Positions 8,911 to 17,374 are shown, counted from the stretch's first letter. The stretch is DNA of 64,000 nucleotides from Bacteroidota bacterium (GCA_023425865.1 JAFABV010000049.1:53343-117342), one strand, 5' to 3'. Notes: a model not told the origin generated them from the sequence alone. A program made the numbers and translations.

Positions 8911-9714
8911 ATGACAAAGGAAGAAAGGCACAATGCTATCTTAGAACAACTGCAAAAGCGAACTCCCATATTGGTTTCCAGTTTGGCAGAGATGCTCGAG
9001 GTTTCGTCCGTGACTATCAGGAAAGATCTCACAGAGCTTGAGAATGACGGCAAGCTATATCGGAGCCACGGCAAGGCCATAGCCATCAACCCGTTTACCA
9101 TCAACAGGTCGGTGAATGAGAAAGAGAAGATTGCCCCTGCCGAGAAAATAGCCATCGGCCAACAGGCCGCGAAACTCATCGAGCCCAACGACTCCATCAT
9201 CCTCGCCTCGGGAACTACCATCCAGGCTTTTGCCCGCTGCCTCAACCCATCGGCACCGCTGACCGTGGTATCGGCATCGCTTCAAGCATCGCTCTCACTC
9301 ATCAAAAACGAGAACATCGAGATCATTCAGCTCGGAGGAGTGCTCAGGCACAGCAGCCAGTCGGTGGTGGGCGACTACAGTGAACAATTATTCGGAGACT
9401 GCTCCTCAAGCAAACTCTTCTTAGGCGTTGACGGTATCGACCTGGAATTCGGTATCACAACGACAGATATGCGGGAAGCCCACCTGAACAAGAAAATGAT
9501 TCAGGCCACCCAGAAAACCTACGTGCTTGCCGACTCGTCTAAGTTCGGACGAAGAGGCTTCGCTAAAATCGCCAGCATCGAGGAAATAGATGCCATCGTG
9601 ACCGACTCCAACATCAAGCCCACCGACCTGCAGAAACTTGATGAACTGGGCATCAAGGTCATCGTCGCCAATGTCAAGCCCGACCTCTCGCCGTCACCAC
9701 AGGTGACAGAATGA
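8911..9714 (+). CDS. glpR: DeoR/GlpR-family transcriptional repressor
   Basis: The product is 267 residues, typical for the family. The N-terminal helix-turn-helix spans about residues 1-55, with SLAEMLEVSSVTIRKDLTEL as recognition region. The C-terminal sugar-phosphate sensor has the expected NDSIILASGTT and HLNKKMIQA motifs and ADSSKFGRRGF. DeoR-type repressors leave DNA when they bind a phosphorylated intermediate; GlpR responds to G3P. The position, divergent from glpT and near other glp genes, supports the GlpR role, but some DeoR members sense other sugar phosphates. The acyltransferase gene starts 50 bases downstream, presumably on the same mRNA. Confidence 0.8.
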   Translation: MTKEERHNAILEQLQKRTPILVSSLAEMLEVSSVTIRKDLTELENDGKLYRSHGKAIAINPFTINRSVNEKEKIAPAEKIAIGQQAAKLIEPNDSIILASGTTIQAFARCLNPSAPLTVVSASLQASLSLIKNENIEIIQLGGVLRHSSQSVVGDYSEQLFGDCSSSKLFLGVDGIDLEFGITTTDMREAHLNKKMIQATQKTYVLADSSKFGRRGFAKIASIEEIDAIVTDSNIKPTDLQKLDELGIKVIVANVKPDLSPSPQVTE

Positions 9715-9764
9715 ATACACGCAGTTCAGCTTCAGGCATAACATAACACTTAACAAAAACTGGT

Positions 9765-10910
9765 ATGAAAACCCCATCTGAGTTTGACGACATACGTCCG
9801 TTCGACCCCGAGGAACTCCCCGCGGTCTACGACCGACTGCTCGCCAACAAGCAATTCCAAGCCGTAGTGCACTTTCTCTACCCCGACACACCCATGGAGG
9901 CCATCGCAGCCAAGATGAGACAGTGCAAAACCAACATCGAGTTTCAGAAGACTTTCTGCTACACTTTCCTTAATGATCTGGTGAAGACGCAAAGCCGAGG
10001 CTGTGAGATGGACTTCTCGGCGCTCGATGCCTCGCGATGCTATACGTTTATGAGCAACCACCGCGACATCGTGCTCGACGCGGCTCTCCTCGACAAGATG
10101 CTTATCGACGCTAAGTTTACCACCACCTGCGAAATTGCCATCGGCGACAATCTGCTCTCTATTCCTTGGGTGCTCGACATCGTCAGGGTGAACAAGAGCT
10201 TCATCGTGAAGCGCGGGCTCATGGCTCGCGAGCAGCTGGAATCGAGCATCAAGCTCTCGAAATATATGCACTACGCCATCTCTGAGAAAAAAGAGAATCT
10301 CTGGATTGCGCAGCGCGAGGGACGCGCCAAAGACTCTGACGACCGCACCCAGAAGGCTGTGCTCAAGATGCTGGCACTGGCGGGCGAAGGATCGGTGGCC
10401 GAGCGCCTGAAGAATCTGCATATCGTGCCTCTGGCCATCTCATACGAGTTCGACCCCTGCGACTATCTCAAGGCTCAGGAGATGCAGCTCCGACGCGACA
10501 TCAAAGATTATAAGAAAGGTGAAAACGATGATGTGAACAGCATGAGAATCGGCATCACGGGATACAAGGGACACATCTTCTACCACTGCGCCCCCTGCAT
10601 CGACGACTTCTTGCAGCAGCTGCCGGCCGACATGTCCAACGCTGACATCTACAATGCCGTGGCTGAGCACATTGACAAAAGCATCTTCAAGAACTATCAC
10701 CTTTACCCCAACAATTACATTGCCGAGGACATGCTCGGAGGCTCAACCAAATGGGCTGACCATTACACCGACGAGGACAAGGCGACGTTCGAGAAGTATC
10801 TTGAGAAGCAGATGGCCAAGATTGATATTCCTGGCAAAGACGAGCCGTTCCTCAGAACGCAGATGCTTCTCATGTATGCCAACCCGTTGCGTAACCACCT
10901 CTCGGTATGA
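9765..10910 (+). CDS. Glycerolipid acyltransferase (PlsB/PlsC superfamily)
   Basis: The product is 381 residues with no signal peptide. The acyltransferase box is SNHRDIVLDAALLD (about residues 88-101), a variant of the HX4D motif in which the second conserved Asp follows His by six residues. IAQREGRAKDSDDRTQ corresponds to the later EGxRS block. Enzymes of this superfamily transfer acyl chains to G3P or lyso-phosphatidate at the membrane. At 381 residues it is longer than standard PlsC (about 240) and shorter than PlsB (about 800). Its place in the operon of a G3P-sensing repressor makes G3P or a G3P-derived lipid an attractive substrate, but that is inference. The stop overlaps the next start by 4 bases (ATGA). 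Confidence 0.8.
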   Translation: MKTPSEFDDIRPFDPEELPAVYDRLLANKQFQAVVHFLYPDTPMEAIAAKMRQCKTNIEFQKTFCYTFLNDLVKTQSRGCEMDFSALDASRCYTFMSNHRDIVLDAALLDKMLIDAKFTTTCEIAIGDNLLSIPWVLDIVRVNKSFIVKRGLMAREQLESSIKLSKYMHYAISEKKENLWIAQREGRAKDSDDRTQKAVLKMLALAGEGSVAERLKNLHIVPLAISYEFDPCDYLKAQEMQLRRDIKDYKKGENDDVNSMRIGITGYKGHIFYHCAPCIDDFLQQLPADMSNADIYNAVAEHIDKSIFKNYHLYPNNYIAEDMLGGSTKWADHYTDEDKATFEKYLEKQMAKIDIPGKDEPFLRTQMLLMYANPLRNHLSV

Positions 10911-11557
10911 GCAGGCGGTGGTGGGTAGCCATCTGGGGCGTGGTAACGCTATGCGGCTGTCAGGTAGACGCGTACGACAACGGTGACACCCGGCTGTCGT
11001 ACCTGACAACTGAGATGGTCGACATGCATACCGTGGCGGCCCAGCAGGTAGACTATGCCATCACCGACGGGCAGCAACGGCTTACCTTCGCCACTCCCTT
11101 TGCCTGTTCCTGGGCCTCAAAGCCCGACACCATCTACCGTGCCCTGCTGTACTACGACAGCAAGGACGAGGTGCCCAAGCCGCTGTCGGCCACTCCAGCT
11201 TGGGTGCTGACACCCGTGACCACGGAGAAGACCTACCCCACCGACCCCGTGAAATTGGAGAGTGCGTGGGTGAGCGAAAACAAACGCTACCTCAACCTGC
11301 GATTAGGACTGATGACCGGACAAGACGGTGACAGCGGCAAACAGAGCGTTGGCATGGTGCAAAAGCGCATCGTAGCCCATGCCAGCGGCATCACCACGCA
11401 TGATCTGGAATTGACGCACGACCAAAACAACGTACCACAATACTACACCACATCGGTCTTCACCAGCATCCCTGCCACACGGTTCAGCGCAGGCGACACC
11501 ATCCGCCTGTCCATCAATACCTACCAAGGGCGCATCGAAAAGCAATGGGTGTGGTAG
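10907..11557 (+). CDS. NigD-like lipoprotein
   Basis: The product is 216 residues. A short lipoprotein signal (MSRRWWVAIWGVVTLCGC) ends at Cys18. The rest alternates beta-strand-like segments, with the YLNLRLGLMTG and FSAGDTIRLSINTYQG blocks that resemble Bacteroidales NigD-like proteins. Their function is unknown; members are often encoded next to envelope or lipid genes. The start overlaps the acyltransferase stop by 4 bases, so translation is probably coupled and the protein may act with that enzyme at the cell envelope. Confidence 0.7.
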   Translation: MSRRWWVAIWGVVTLCGCQVDAYDNGDTRLSYLTTEMVDMHTVAAQQVDYAITDGQQRLTFATPFACSWASKPDTIYRALLYYDSKDEVPKPLSATPAWVLTPVTTEKTYPTDPVKLESAWVSENKRYLNLRLGLMTGQDGDSGKQSVGMVQKRIVAHASGITTHDLELTHDQNNVPQYYTTSVFTSIPATRFSAGDTIRLSINTYQGRIEKQWVW

Positions 11558-11630
11558 ACTCAATCATCAGGCTGCATCTATCGTAACTCAAAGTCGTCTA
11601 TGACGTCTTTGGGTTTCTTGATAAGGCATC

Positions 11631-11718
11631 ATGCTTCTTACAGGAGGACAACAGTTTCCGCTTGACAGTTATAGATGCTTCTTACAGGAGGACAACAGTT
11701 TCCGCGAAACAGTCTAAG
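11631..11718. repeat. Two tandem copies of a 44-bp unit
   Basis: A 31-bp sequence at 11631-11661 is repeated without change at 11675-11705 (it begins ATGCTTCTTACAGGAGGACA). The 13 bases after each copy match at 7 positions, so the full unit is 44 bp. It lies just beyond the tRNA-Phe terminator. Two copies with such short spacers do not make a CRISPR array. Confidence 0.85.
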
Positions 11719-11731
11719 TAATGTGGGGGAT

Positions 11732-11766
11732 AAAAAAATCCGGACCCGTACAAGACGGAATCCGGA
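11732..11766 (-). terminator. Terminator of tRNA-Phe
   Basis: TCCGGA at 11739-11744 and 11761-11766 is self-complementary and forms hairpin arms, extended inside by CCGT/ACGG. On the minus strand it is followed by seven T residues (11732-11738 are A on plus). Confidence 0.75.
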
Positions 11767-11783
11767 CCAAATGAAAGGAGGAG

Positions 11784-11856
11784 TGGTACCTCTTGGAGTC
11801 GAACCAAGGACACATGGATTTTCAGTCCATTGCTCTACCACCTGAGCTAAGGTACC
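11784..11856 (-). tRNA. tRNA-Phe (anticodon GAA)
   Basis: The minus-strand sequence folds into a standard cloverleaf. The acceptor arms are GGTACCT and AGGTACC with discriminator A, the D-stem is GCTC/GAGC, the anticodon stem is ATGGA/TCCAT, and the T-stem is CTTGG/CCAAG around TTCGACT. The anticodon loop CTGAAAA gives GAA. CCA is not encoded. Confidence 0.95.
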
Positions 11857-11911
11857 TTATCATCTTTCGGAAAGCCTGTGTCGCAATAACCAGTGCTCTG
11901 GAAAGCGGTTG

Positions 11912-11943
11912 CAAAGATACTGCTTTTTTGTGGCATACGCAAA
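11912..11943 (-). promoter_or_regulatory. tRNA-Phe promoter
   Basis: On the minus strand TTTG (plus 11940-11943), exactly 20 bases, then TATCTTTG (plus 11912-11919) is a consensus Bacteroidetes promoter, about 55 bases upstream of the mature tRNA. Confidence 0.8.
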
Positions 11944-11982
11944 TTTTTCCTACAAAATAGTTACTATTTCAGAAAAAAGAAT

Positions 11983-11990
11983 TACCTTTG
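11983..11990 (+). promoter_or_regulatory. -7 element of the tRNA-Pro promoter
   Basis: TACCTTTG at 11983-11990 is a perfect -7 box about 54 bases before tRNA-Pro. No clear -33 TTTG is present at the usual distance. It is divergent from the tRNA-Phe promoter. Confidence 0.5.
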
Positions 11991-12043
11991 CATCGTCTTT
12001 TAAGCACAGAAGCTGCCAAGGCTCAGGCTTGAGGACACACTAT

Positions 12044-12116
12044 CGGGATGTAGCGCAGTTGGTAGCGCACTACGTTCGGGACGTAGGGGTCGGGCGTTCG
12101 AGTCGCCTCATCCCGA
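12044..12116 (+). tRNA. tRNA-Pro (anticodon CGG)
   Basis: The acceptor arms are CGGGATG and CATCCCG with discriminator A. The D-stem is GCGC/GCGC, the anticodon stem CTACG/CGTAG with loop TTCGGGA, giving CGG, and the T-loop region is GGGCGTTCGAGTCGCCT. CCA is not encoded. A strong terminator follows 8 bases later. Confidence 0.95.
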
Positions 12117-12124
12117 CAGTACAG

Positions 12125-12154
12125 AGGGATACGCCACACGGTGTATCCCTTTTT
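12125..12154 (+). terminator. Terminator of tRNA-Pro
   Basis: AGGGATAC and GTATCCCT form an 8-bp stem, extended by GCC/GGT pairs around ACAC, followed directly by a run of T. Confidence 0.85.
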
Positions 12155-12208
12155 CGTGACCCATGGACGGGCCGTCTACTGCTCCACCCCGGCTTAGTGG
12201 CGGCACCC

Positions 12209-12673
12209 TTACTCCGCCATTTGTATGATGGCTTCGAGGTCTTCTGGATTGATATTGCCGGTAATCAGCACCCCCATACAGGTGGCTCCGTTATTATAAG
12301 CCATGGCAATTTCGCTGATATAACTTGCGCTATGCTTGACCATGACGAGCATATCACTATTTCCCGACACCCTGGTAAACTCTTCGTAGCCATATTTGGG
12401 CAACTGCTTGACCTGCTTGATAAACTTCTTGCGTACGCTCTTCTTGCTGTTATCGAGCTTGAGTACCTTCGCCGACTTTACATCCTGAAGCACGGCCTGC
12501 AGATTATTGTCACTGAGTTTAGAGGTCGCCATCGACATCATCGCACGAGGCAGACTGACGTAAGTAGCCTTGCGCTTCTGGCTATAATCACGAAACAACT
12601 CCGAGGCTGTCTGGGAAAACGCTAACTGAAAGCTCGACAGGAGCAGCAGGGATAATAAGATTTTCTTGAGCAT
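12209..12673 (-). CDS. DUF4252 domain-containing secreted protein
   Basis: The product is 154 residues. MLKKILLSLLLLSSFQLAFSQ is a signal peptide. The remainder matches the DUF4252 pattern: an N-terminal ATYVSLPRAMM block, a central helix of charged residues, and an ending GVLITGNINPEDLEAIIQMA. Function is unknown; the family is common in Bacteroidales and often appears as small periplasmic proteins. It is the last gene of a leftward group, 102 bases after the helix-hairpin-helix gene. Confidence 0.75.
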   Translation of the reverse strand: MLKKILLSLLLLSSFQLAFSQTASELFRDYSQKRKATYVSLPRAMMSMATSKLSDNNLQAVLQDVKSAKVLKLDNSKKSVRKKFIKQVKQLPKYGYEEFTRVSGNSDMLVMVKHSASYISEIAMAYNNGATCMGVLITGNINPEDLEAIIQMAE

Positions 12674-12775
12674 TGCTTATCAATTTAAGTAGAGCGTACG
12701 CGCTTATTCTTGGCGTACAAGTTATCATATAGACGAGGAAGAGCGAAGAGATGTTACTAAAAAAGGGTGCGAAAC

Positions 12776-13684
12776 CTAAAATTCCACATACGGTTTCAGC
12801 CGTTCCAAGTCTCTTGCCGTAAAATCAGGTAACAGGCGCAAGTCGTCGAGGCTCTTCAACGGTCCTCGCAAACGACGATAGTCAACTATTGCCCTGGCGG
12901 TATAATAGTTCAGATAGGGGTGACGCTTGAGCTCGTTCAACGTGAGTTGATTCACTTTTAGCTTACGGGGCTGGTCCGCAATGGTAAAGTATGAGAGCGC
13001 GGAGGCGGGGAAATCTTCTATTTCGAGTAGTTGCCGTACATCGGCAAACCCTCCCAATCGCTCGCGATAACGTGTCACCTGACGGGCAAAATAGCTGCCA
13101 ATGCCGGGAACACGCTGGAGTAGCGAGGTGTCTGCGCTATTGAGTTCTACACGCTCATGGGCCTTCAACTTCGTGGGATAACGGTGCGTCGTGTCGCGTG
13201 GCGCCTCCACAGGCTGGTCGTCAGCAAAAAGAGTCGCCGCCGGGATATAATCGTCGCTGATGCGTATATAAGGCTCAAGCTGGCGGTATTGGCCACGAGT
13301 AAGTCCATATATACGCGCAAAATCGGAGGGTTTGCGAAAAATGCCACCCCTTGCGCGGTAATGGTAGATATTGCGCACTTGCCAGGGTTTCAACCCCAAA
13401 CGAAGCAGCTGCGTACTGTCGGCCGTATTAGGATCGAAAGCAAACAGTTCGGGGCGAGCCACTGCCTCCTCACGATAAGCGAACCCACTTTCCTCGTACC
13501 CCCGCCGCATGGAATGGGATGAGGAGGTAGGCAGACTGTCTAAAGGCCCGACTTCGGTGATGGTATCCTGTCCGCCTACGAAGAAGATGAGCGCCGTTGC
13601 CACCACTCCCAAGCTCAGGAGAAACAGCAGTACGCTACGGTCGGAGCGGTTGAAGTAAAAAAAATCACGTAGTTTCATAGCCAC
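12776..13684 (-). CDS. Membrane-anchored helix-hairpin-helix (ComEA-like) protein
   Basis: The product is 302 residues. One membrane segment (SVLLFLLSLGVVATALIFFV, about 18-37) is followed by a linker and at least three helix-hairpin-helix units of ComEA type: FDPNTADSTQLLRLGLKPWQ, VELNSADTSLLQRVPGIGSY, and LTLNELKRHPYLNYYTARAI. Such modules bind DNA backbone. ComEA acts in DNA uptake in competent bacteria; that role is not established in Bacteroidales. It lies 31 bases after the second NSS transporter gene in transcription order. Confidence 0.8.
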   Translation of the reverse strand: MAMKLRDFFYFNRSDRSVLLFLLSLGVVATALIFFVGGQDTITEVGPLDSLPTSSSHSMRRGYEESGFAYREEAVARPELFAFDPNTADSTQLLRLGLKPWQVRNIYHYRARGGIFRKPSDFARIYGLTRGQYRQLEPYIRISDDYIPAATLFADDQPVEAPRDTTHRYPTKLKAHERVELNSADTSLLQRVPGIGSYFARQVTRYRERLGGFADVRQLLEIEDFPASALSYFTIADQPRKLKVNQLTLNELKRHPYLNYYTARAIVDYRRLRGPLKSLDDLRLLPDFTARDLERLKPYVEF

Positions 13685-13715
13685 CAGTAGGGGTTAAGGG
13701 ATGCGGTGCGGCGAC

Positions 13716-15059
13716 TCAGATGATGCCCAACTGATGCAGGAAGACCGCCAATATGCAAAGCGGTGAGATGAAGCGTACGAAGAACAGCCATATGTTATAG
13801 AACGACCGCGACACCGTTCCCCAATTGGTAAACTCATCCTTCACCACCTTCTGGGGAACGACCCAACCTAACAACACACATGTGAAGAAGGCGCCAAACG
13901 GAAGCAGGATATTAGAAGTAAGGAAGTCACACCAATCAAGGAAGCTCCTTCCAAAGACGCTAAGGTCTACGGCTCCACACGACAATGAACTGAATATGCC
14001 TATCATGATGGCAGCCACCGATTCGATGGCAGCCCCCTTTGAACGCGAGATATGCAGTTCTTCATACAGCAGGGCCGTGCCTATCTCATGCATAGAAATG
14101 GTAGACGTCAAAGCGGCCAAGGCCAAGAGGGCATAGAAAAGTATGCTCACCACATAGCCCATGGCCGGCGTAAAGGCTTGCTGAAACACGTTGGGCAGCG
14201 TGATGAAGATAAGTGAGGGACCGCTGTCAGGCTGTACACCCACGGAGAAAGCGGCGGGAAATATCATCAATCCGGCAAAAATAGCCACAAGCGTATCGAT
14301 ACCCGCTATCTGTCCGGCCGACTTCAACAGGTTGGTTTGCCTACTGAAATAAGAAGCATAGGTACACAGACAGGCCGTACCGAGCGACAGCGAGAAGAAG
14401 GCTTGCCCCAGACCATCGAGAAAAACACTACGTGACAGCTTCGAGAAATCGGGCTTGAAGAGAAACTCTATGCCCTGCCAGGCACCGGGTAACAAGCATG
14501 AAGCTACCACAATAATAATAAGGAGGATGAAAAGGGTCGGCATCAACGCTTTGCTGAACCTCTCTATTCCCTGACGCACACCACGTATGACGACTAAGTG
14601 AGTGAGCAAGATAAACACCACCGTCCAGACCAATGGCTCAATGGGATCGGATGAGAACTTCTGGAAATAAGCGTTCACGTAGTTAGCGTCACCATTGAGA
14701 TGCCCCGCCATTGAGGCAAAAAGATACTGCACACACCAGCCGGCGATGACCGAGTAGAAGCCAAGGATGATGAGAGAGGTCAGTGCGCCCACATACCCCA
14801 AGAGCGACCACGGCTTGCCGCCCATGATGCCATAGGCACGTGCCGCGTTGGCCGCCCCATGACGCCCAATGATAAATTCGCCCACCATCCCAGGTATGCC
14901 TAACAACAATACGCATACCAAATAGATGACGATGAAGGCTGCGCCACCATCCTGACCGGTCATATAGGGAAAACGCCAGATATTTCCCAATCCCACTGCC
15001 GAGCCGGCGGTGGCAAGGATTACGCCAAGTTTACTGCCAAAATTACCTCTTTCGCTCAT
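13716..15059 (-). CDS. NSS-family sodium-dependent transporter
   Basis: The product is about 447 residues from MSERGNFGSKLG at 15059; an adjacent ATG at 15062 is equally possible. The GSAVGLGNIWRFPYMTGQDG segment is the sodium and substrate site of TM1 in neurotransmitter:sodium symporters (LeuT fold), and GVQPDSGPSLIFITLPNVFQ is the usual TM6 to TM7 region. About 11 membrane segments are seen, as in many bacterial members. Substrates are usually amino acids; which one is unknown. It is a close paralogue of the gene immediately upstream (34-base gap), and both were probably produced by tandem duplication. Confidence 0.9.
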   Translation of the reverse strand: MSERGNFGSKLGVILATAGSAVGLGNIWRFPYMTGQDGGAAFIVIYLVCVLLLGIPGMVGEFIIGRHGAANAARAYGIMGGKPWSLLGYVGALTSLIILGFYSVIAGWCVQYLFASMAGHLNGDANYVNAYFQKFSSDPIEPLVWTVVFILLTHLVVIRGVRQGIERFSKALMPTLFILLIIIVVASCLLPGAWQGIEFLFKPDFSKLSRSVFLDGLGQAFFSLSLGTACLCTYASYFSRQTNLLKSAGQIAGIDTLVAIFAGLMIFPAAFSVGVQPDSGPSLIFITLPNVFQQAFTPAMGYVVSILFYALLALAALTSTISMHEIGTALLYEELHISRSKGAAIESVAAIMIGIFSSLSCGAVDLSVFGRSFLDWCDFLTSNILLPFGAFFTCVLLGWVVPQKVVKDEFTNWGTVSRSFYNIWLFFVRFISPLCILAVFLHQLGII

Positions 15060-15093
15060 CATAATAATAGAGAATACTTCATGCAACGACTGC

Positions 15094-16452
15094 TTAAATC
15101 AGGCCAAACTGATGCAAGAATATGCCCAGGATGGCCAACGGACAAACGTAACGCACCAAGAAAATGTATACGCCAAAGAATCTTCCACTTAACGTTCCCC
15201 AGTTGGTAAACTCGTCGCGAACCAAGTCGCGAGGCAGATACCAGCCCAAGAACAAACAAGTAAGGAAGCCACCCAACGGAAGAAACACCTGCCCGGTGAC
15301 GAAGTCAAACGCGTCGAACAGAGACTTACCGGCCACAGACAGTCCAGACAGACTGCCTAACGACAGAGAACAAAATACGCCTATGATGGCTGTGGTGACG
15401 GTGACGATGATGGCACCATGCTTACGGCTGATGTGCAGCTCCTCATAGAAGAAGGAGGTACTCACCTCATGCAGCGACATCAACGACGTAAGAGCGGCCA
15501 ACGACAGCAAGGTATAAAACAGTATGGCGACTGCCCATCCCAACAAAGGCACGGCGCCAAAAGCCTGATTGAAGACGTTAGGCAATGTGATGAACACCAA
15601 GGAAGGGCCGCTGTCAGGATTTACGCCTACGGAAAAAGCGGCTGGGAAGATAATCATTCCCGCCAGAATGGCCACGAAAGAATCTACTACCGACACCTGT
15701 ATGGCAGAGTTGAGCAAGTTGGTCTGCCGACTATAATATGAAGCGTATGTGCAGATACAGCCCATGGCGATGCTCAACGAAAAGAAGGATTGACCCAATG
15801 CGCCAAGGAAAACATCCTTAGTAACCTTACTGAAGTCGGGCTTAAACAGGAACGCCAAGCCCCTGTCAGCATCCGGCAAGGAGCAAGCCGCGATGACGAT
15901 GACAAGCAGAATGACAAACAAGGTTGGCATCATCCACTTAGAAGCGCGCTCTATACCGCCCCGTACGCCATGTATAATGACAAAATGAGTAACAAACAAT
16001 ATTGCCACCAGCCAGAAGATTGGACGAACCGGGTCGGCCGAAAACGACTGGAAATACTGCCGCACATAGGCCGGGTCGCCGTGCAGTTCTCCCATCACCG
16101 AAGCGTAGATATACTGCAGACACCACCCAGATACCACGGCATAATACCCCGTGATCAGAAACCCCGTGACGACCCCCAACAGGCCGACAAACTTCCATGC
16201 AGTACCATTTCCTACCTTGGCATAGGCCCTATAAGTGTTGGAGGCGCCATGCCGGCCGATAATAAACTCCGACACCATACAGGGGATGCCCAACAGCAAC
16301 ACACAGGCGACATACACCAAGATAAATGCCGCGCCGCCGTTCTGCCCTGTCATATAAGGGAAACGCCAAACATTACCCAATCCCACGGCACCGCCGGCCG
16401 TGGCCAAAATCATACCCAGTTTACTGCCAAAATTGGCTCTTTCTTCAGACAT
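15094..16452 (-). CDS. NSS-family sodium-dependent transporter (tandem paralogue)
   Basis: The product is 452 residues starting MSEERANFGSKLGMILATAG. TM1 has GGAVGLGNVWRFPYMTGQNG, and the GVNPDSGPSLVFITLPNVF block matches its neighbour closely. It is a secondary symporter driven by sodium, probably for an amino acid. It is the first gene of a leftward group that continues with the second transporter, the helix-hairpin-helix protein and the DUF4252 protein. A TACTTTTG box on the minus strand at 16479-16486 lies about 27 bases upstream of the start. Confidence 0.9.
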   Translation of the reverse strand: MSEERANFGSKLGMILATAGGAVGLGNVWRFPYMTGQNGGAAFILVYVACVLLLGIPCMVSEFIIGRHGASNTYRAYAKVGNGTAWKFVGLLGVVTGFLITGYYAVVSGWCLQYIYASVMGELHGDPAYVRQYFQSFSADPVRPIFWLVAILFVTHFVIIHGVRGGIERASKWMMPTLFVILLVIVIAACSLPDADRGLAFLFKPDFSKVTKDVFLGALGQSFFSLSIAMGCICTYASYYSRQTNLLNSAIQVSVVDSFVAILAGMIIFPAAFSVGVNPDSGPSLVFITLPNVFNQAFGAVPLLGWAVAILFYTLLSLAALTSLMSLHEVSTSFFYEELHISRKHGAIIVTVTTAIIGVFCSLSLGSLSGLSVAGKSLFDAFDFVTGQVFLPLGGFLTCLFLGWYLPRDLVRDEFTNWGTLSGRFFGVYIFLVRYVCPLAILGIFLHQFGLI

Positions 16453-16478
16453 ACTAAACTTTTCCAGTTATTTTGATG

Positions 16479-16507
16479 CAAAAGTATTAAAAATATATCT
16501 ACTTTTG
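16479..16507. promoter_or_regulatory. Divergent -7 elements for the NSS operon (-) and the VanZ-like gene (+)
   Basis: CAAAAGTA at 16479-16486 reads TACTTTTG on the minus strand and should serve the NSS transporter. TACTTTTG at 16500-16507 on the plus strand ends 9 bases before the ATG at 16516, so the VanZ-like mRNA would have almost no leader. Neither has a perfect TTTG at 19-21 bases. Confidence 0.5.
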
Positions 16508-16515
16508 CGTACAAA

Positions 16516-16923
16516 ATGAAAGTTATTATGCGAAAAATATATGAGAAAGCCAGATGGTACTTCTTGTCCCTCCTGTGCATCGTGGCGATATGGGTGCTGT
16601 GCCTCATACCCATACCCGACACCCCGTTGTCGCAGGTCAACATGATCGACAAATGGACTCACTTTGTGATGTACGGGGGATTTTGCATGGTGATTTGGGT
16701 GGAATATGGCAGGCATCACATTCGGTTTAACTGGCCACGATGCGTGTTTTGGGCCTTGCTCATGCCTTTGGTCATGGGCGGTCTCATCGAAATTGTGCAA
16801 GCCTACAGCGGTTATCGCAGTGGCGACTGGGCCGACTTTCTATCCGACGCCATTGGAGTAGCGCTTGGGCAACTCATCGGTATTCCTCTGGCAATGTATC
16901 TTTCCAAGCGCAATAGGGGTTAA
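16516..16923 (+). CDS. VanZ-like membrane protein
   Basis: The product is 135 residues with four membrane segments. The first motif LIPIPDTPLSQVNMIDKWTH, then YGGFCMVIW, and the end GDWADFLSDAIGVALGQLIG match the VanZ-like family. VanZ itself gives low-level teicoplanin resistance; most family members have no known function. The last 50 bases overlap the end of the convergent CYTH gene. The start follows the -7 box by only 9 bases. Confidence 0.8.
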   Translation: MKVIMRKIYEKARWYFLSLLCIVAIWVLCLIPIPDTPLSQVNMIDKWTHFVMYGGFCMVIWVEYGRHHIRFNWPRCVFWALLMPLVMGGLIEIVQAYSGYRSGDWADFLSDAIGVALGQLIGIPLAMYLSKRNRG

Positions 16924-17374
16924 GCAGCAAGTGGGAATTATAAAACCTTGAGTCTCCCGTGACCTCTGGACCAATGAAGTCGGGCTTTTCGTAAGTCTCA
17001 TCTTCACGATGCAACTCCACCTCCGCCATCACCAGTCCGTCATTGTCGCCATGAAACTCGTCGACCTCAAAGGTGTGGGCACCACTCTTCACCAGATAGC
17101 GATGCTTGTCGATGACGCCCCCCCTGCAGAGTTTGAGCAATTGCGCAGCCTCATCCAAACTGATTTCCTTCTCAAACTCGTAGCGCGTCATGCCACCGTT
17201 GACGCTCTTTCCCTTGATGGTGAGAAAGGCTTCCTCGTCGCGCACCCTAACGCGCACGGTAGCCCCTTCCGCGGGGATATATCCCTGCCGGATGTGACTG
17301 ACCGAAAAGGCGGCCCGCCGAAACGCGCCGCCTTTCCGAACCAGAAACTTACGTTCGATCTCCAATCCGCTCAT
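16874..17374 (-). CDS. CYTH domain protein (triphosphatase or adenylate cyclase fold)
   Basis: The product is 166 residues from MSGLEIERKFLV. EIERKFLV is the family's EXEXK signature. Acidic and basic residues lining the tunnel are seen in TVRVRVRDEEAFLTIKG, EFEKEIS and FEVDEFHGDNDGLVMAEVEL. Bacterial stand-alone CYTH proteins are mostly metal-dependent inorganic triphosphatases. The ATG overlaps the TGA of the 60-residue gene upstream (17371-17374), which fixes the start and suggests coupled translation. The 3' end overlaps the VanZ-like gene. Confidence 0.85.
   Translation of the reverse strand: MSGLEIERKFLVRKGGAFRRAAFSVSHIRQGYIPAEGATVRVRVRDEEAFLTIKGKSVNGGMTRYEFEKEISLDEAAQLLKLCRGGVIDKHRYLVKSGAHTFEVDEFHGDNDGLVMAEVELHREDETYEKPDFIGPEVTGDSRFYNSHLLLNPYCAWKDTLPEEYR

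Noticed and set aside
11631..11718. Possible CRISPR array
   Set aside because: Only two repeat copies, 13-base partly conserved spacer, and no cas genes.
11784..12116. Divergent tRNAs as a mobile-element attachment site
   Set aside because: No integrase, no partial tRNA copy and no change in gene type were seen on either side; only the 44-bp repeat remains suggestive.
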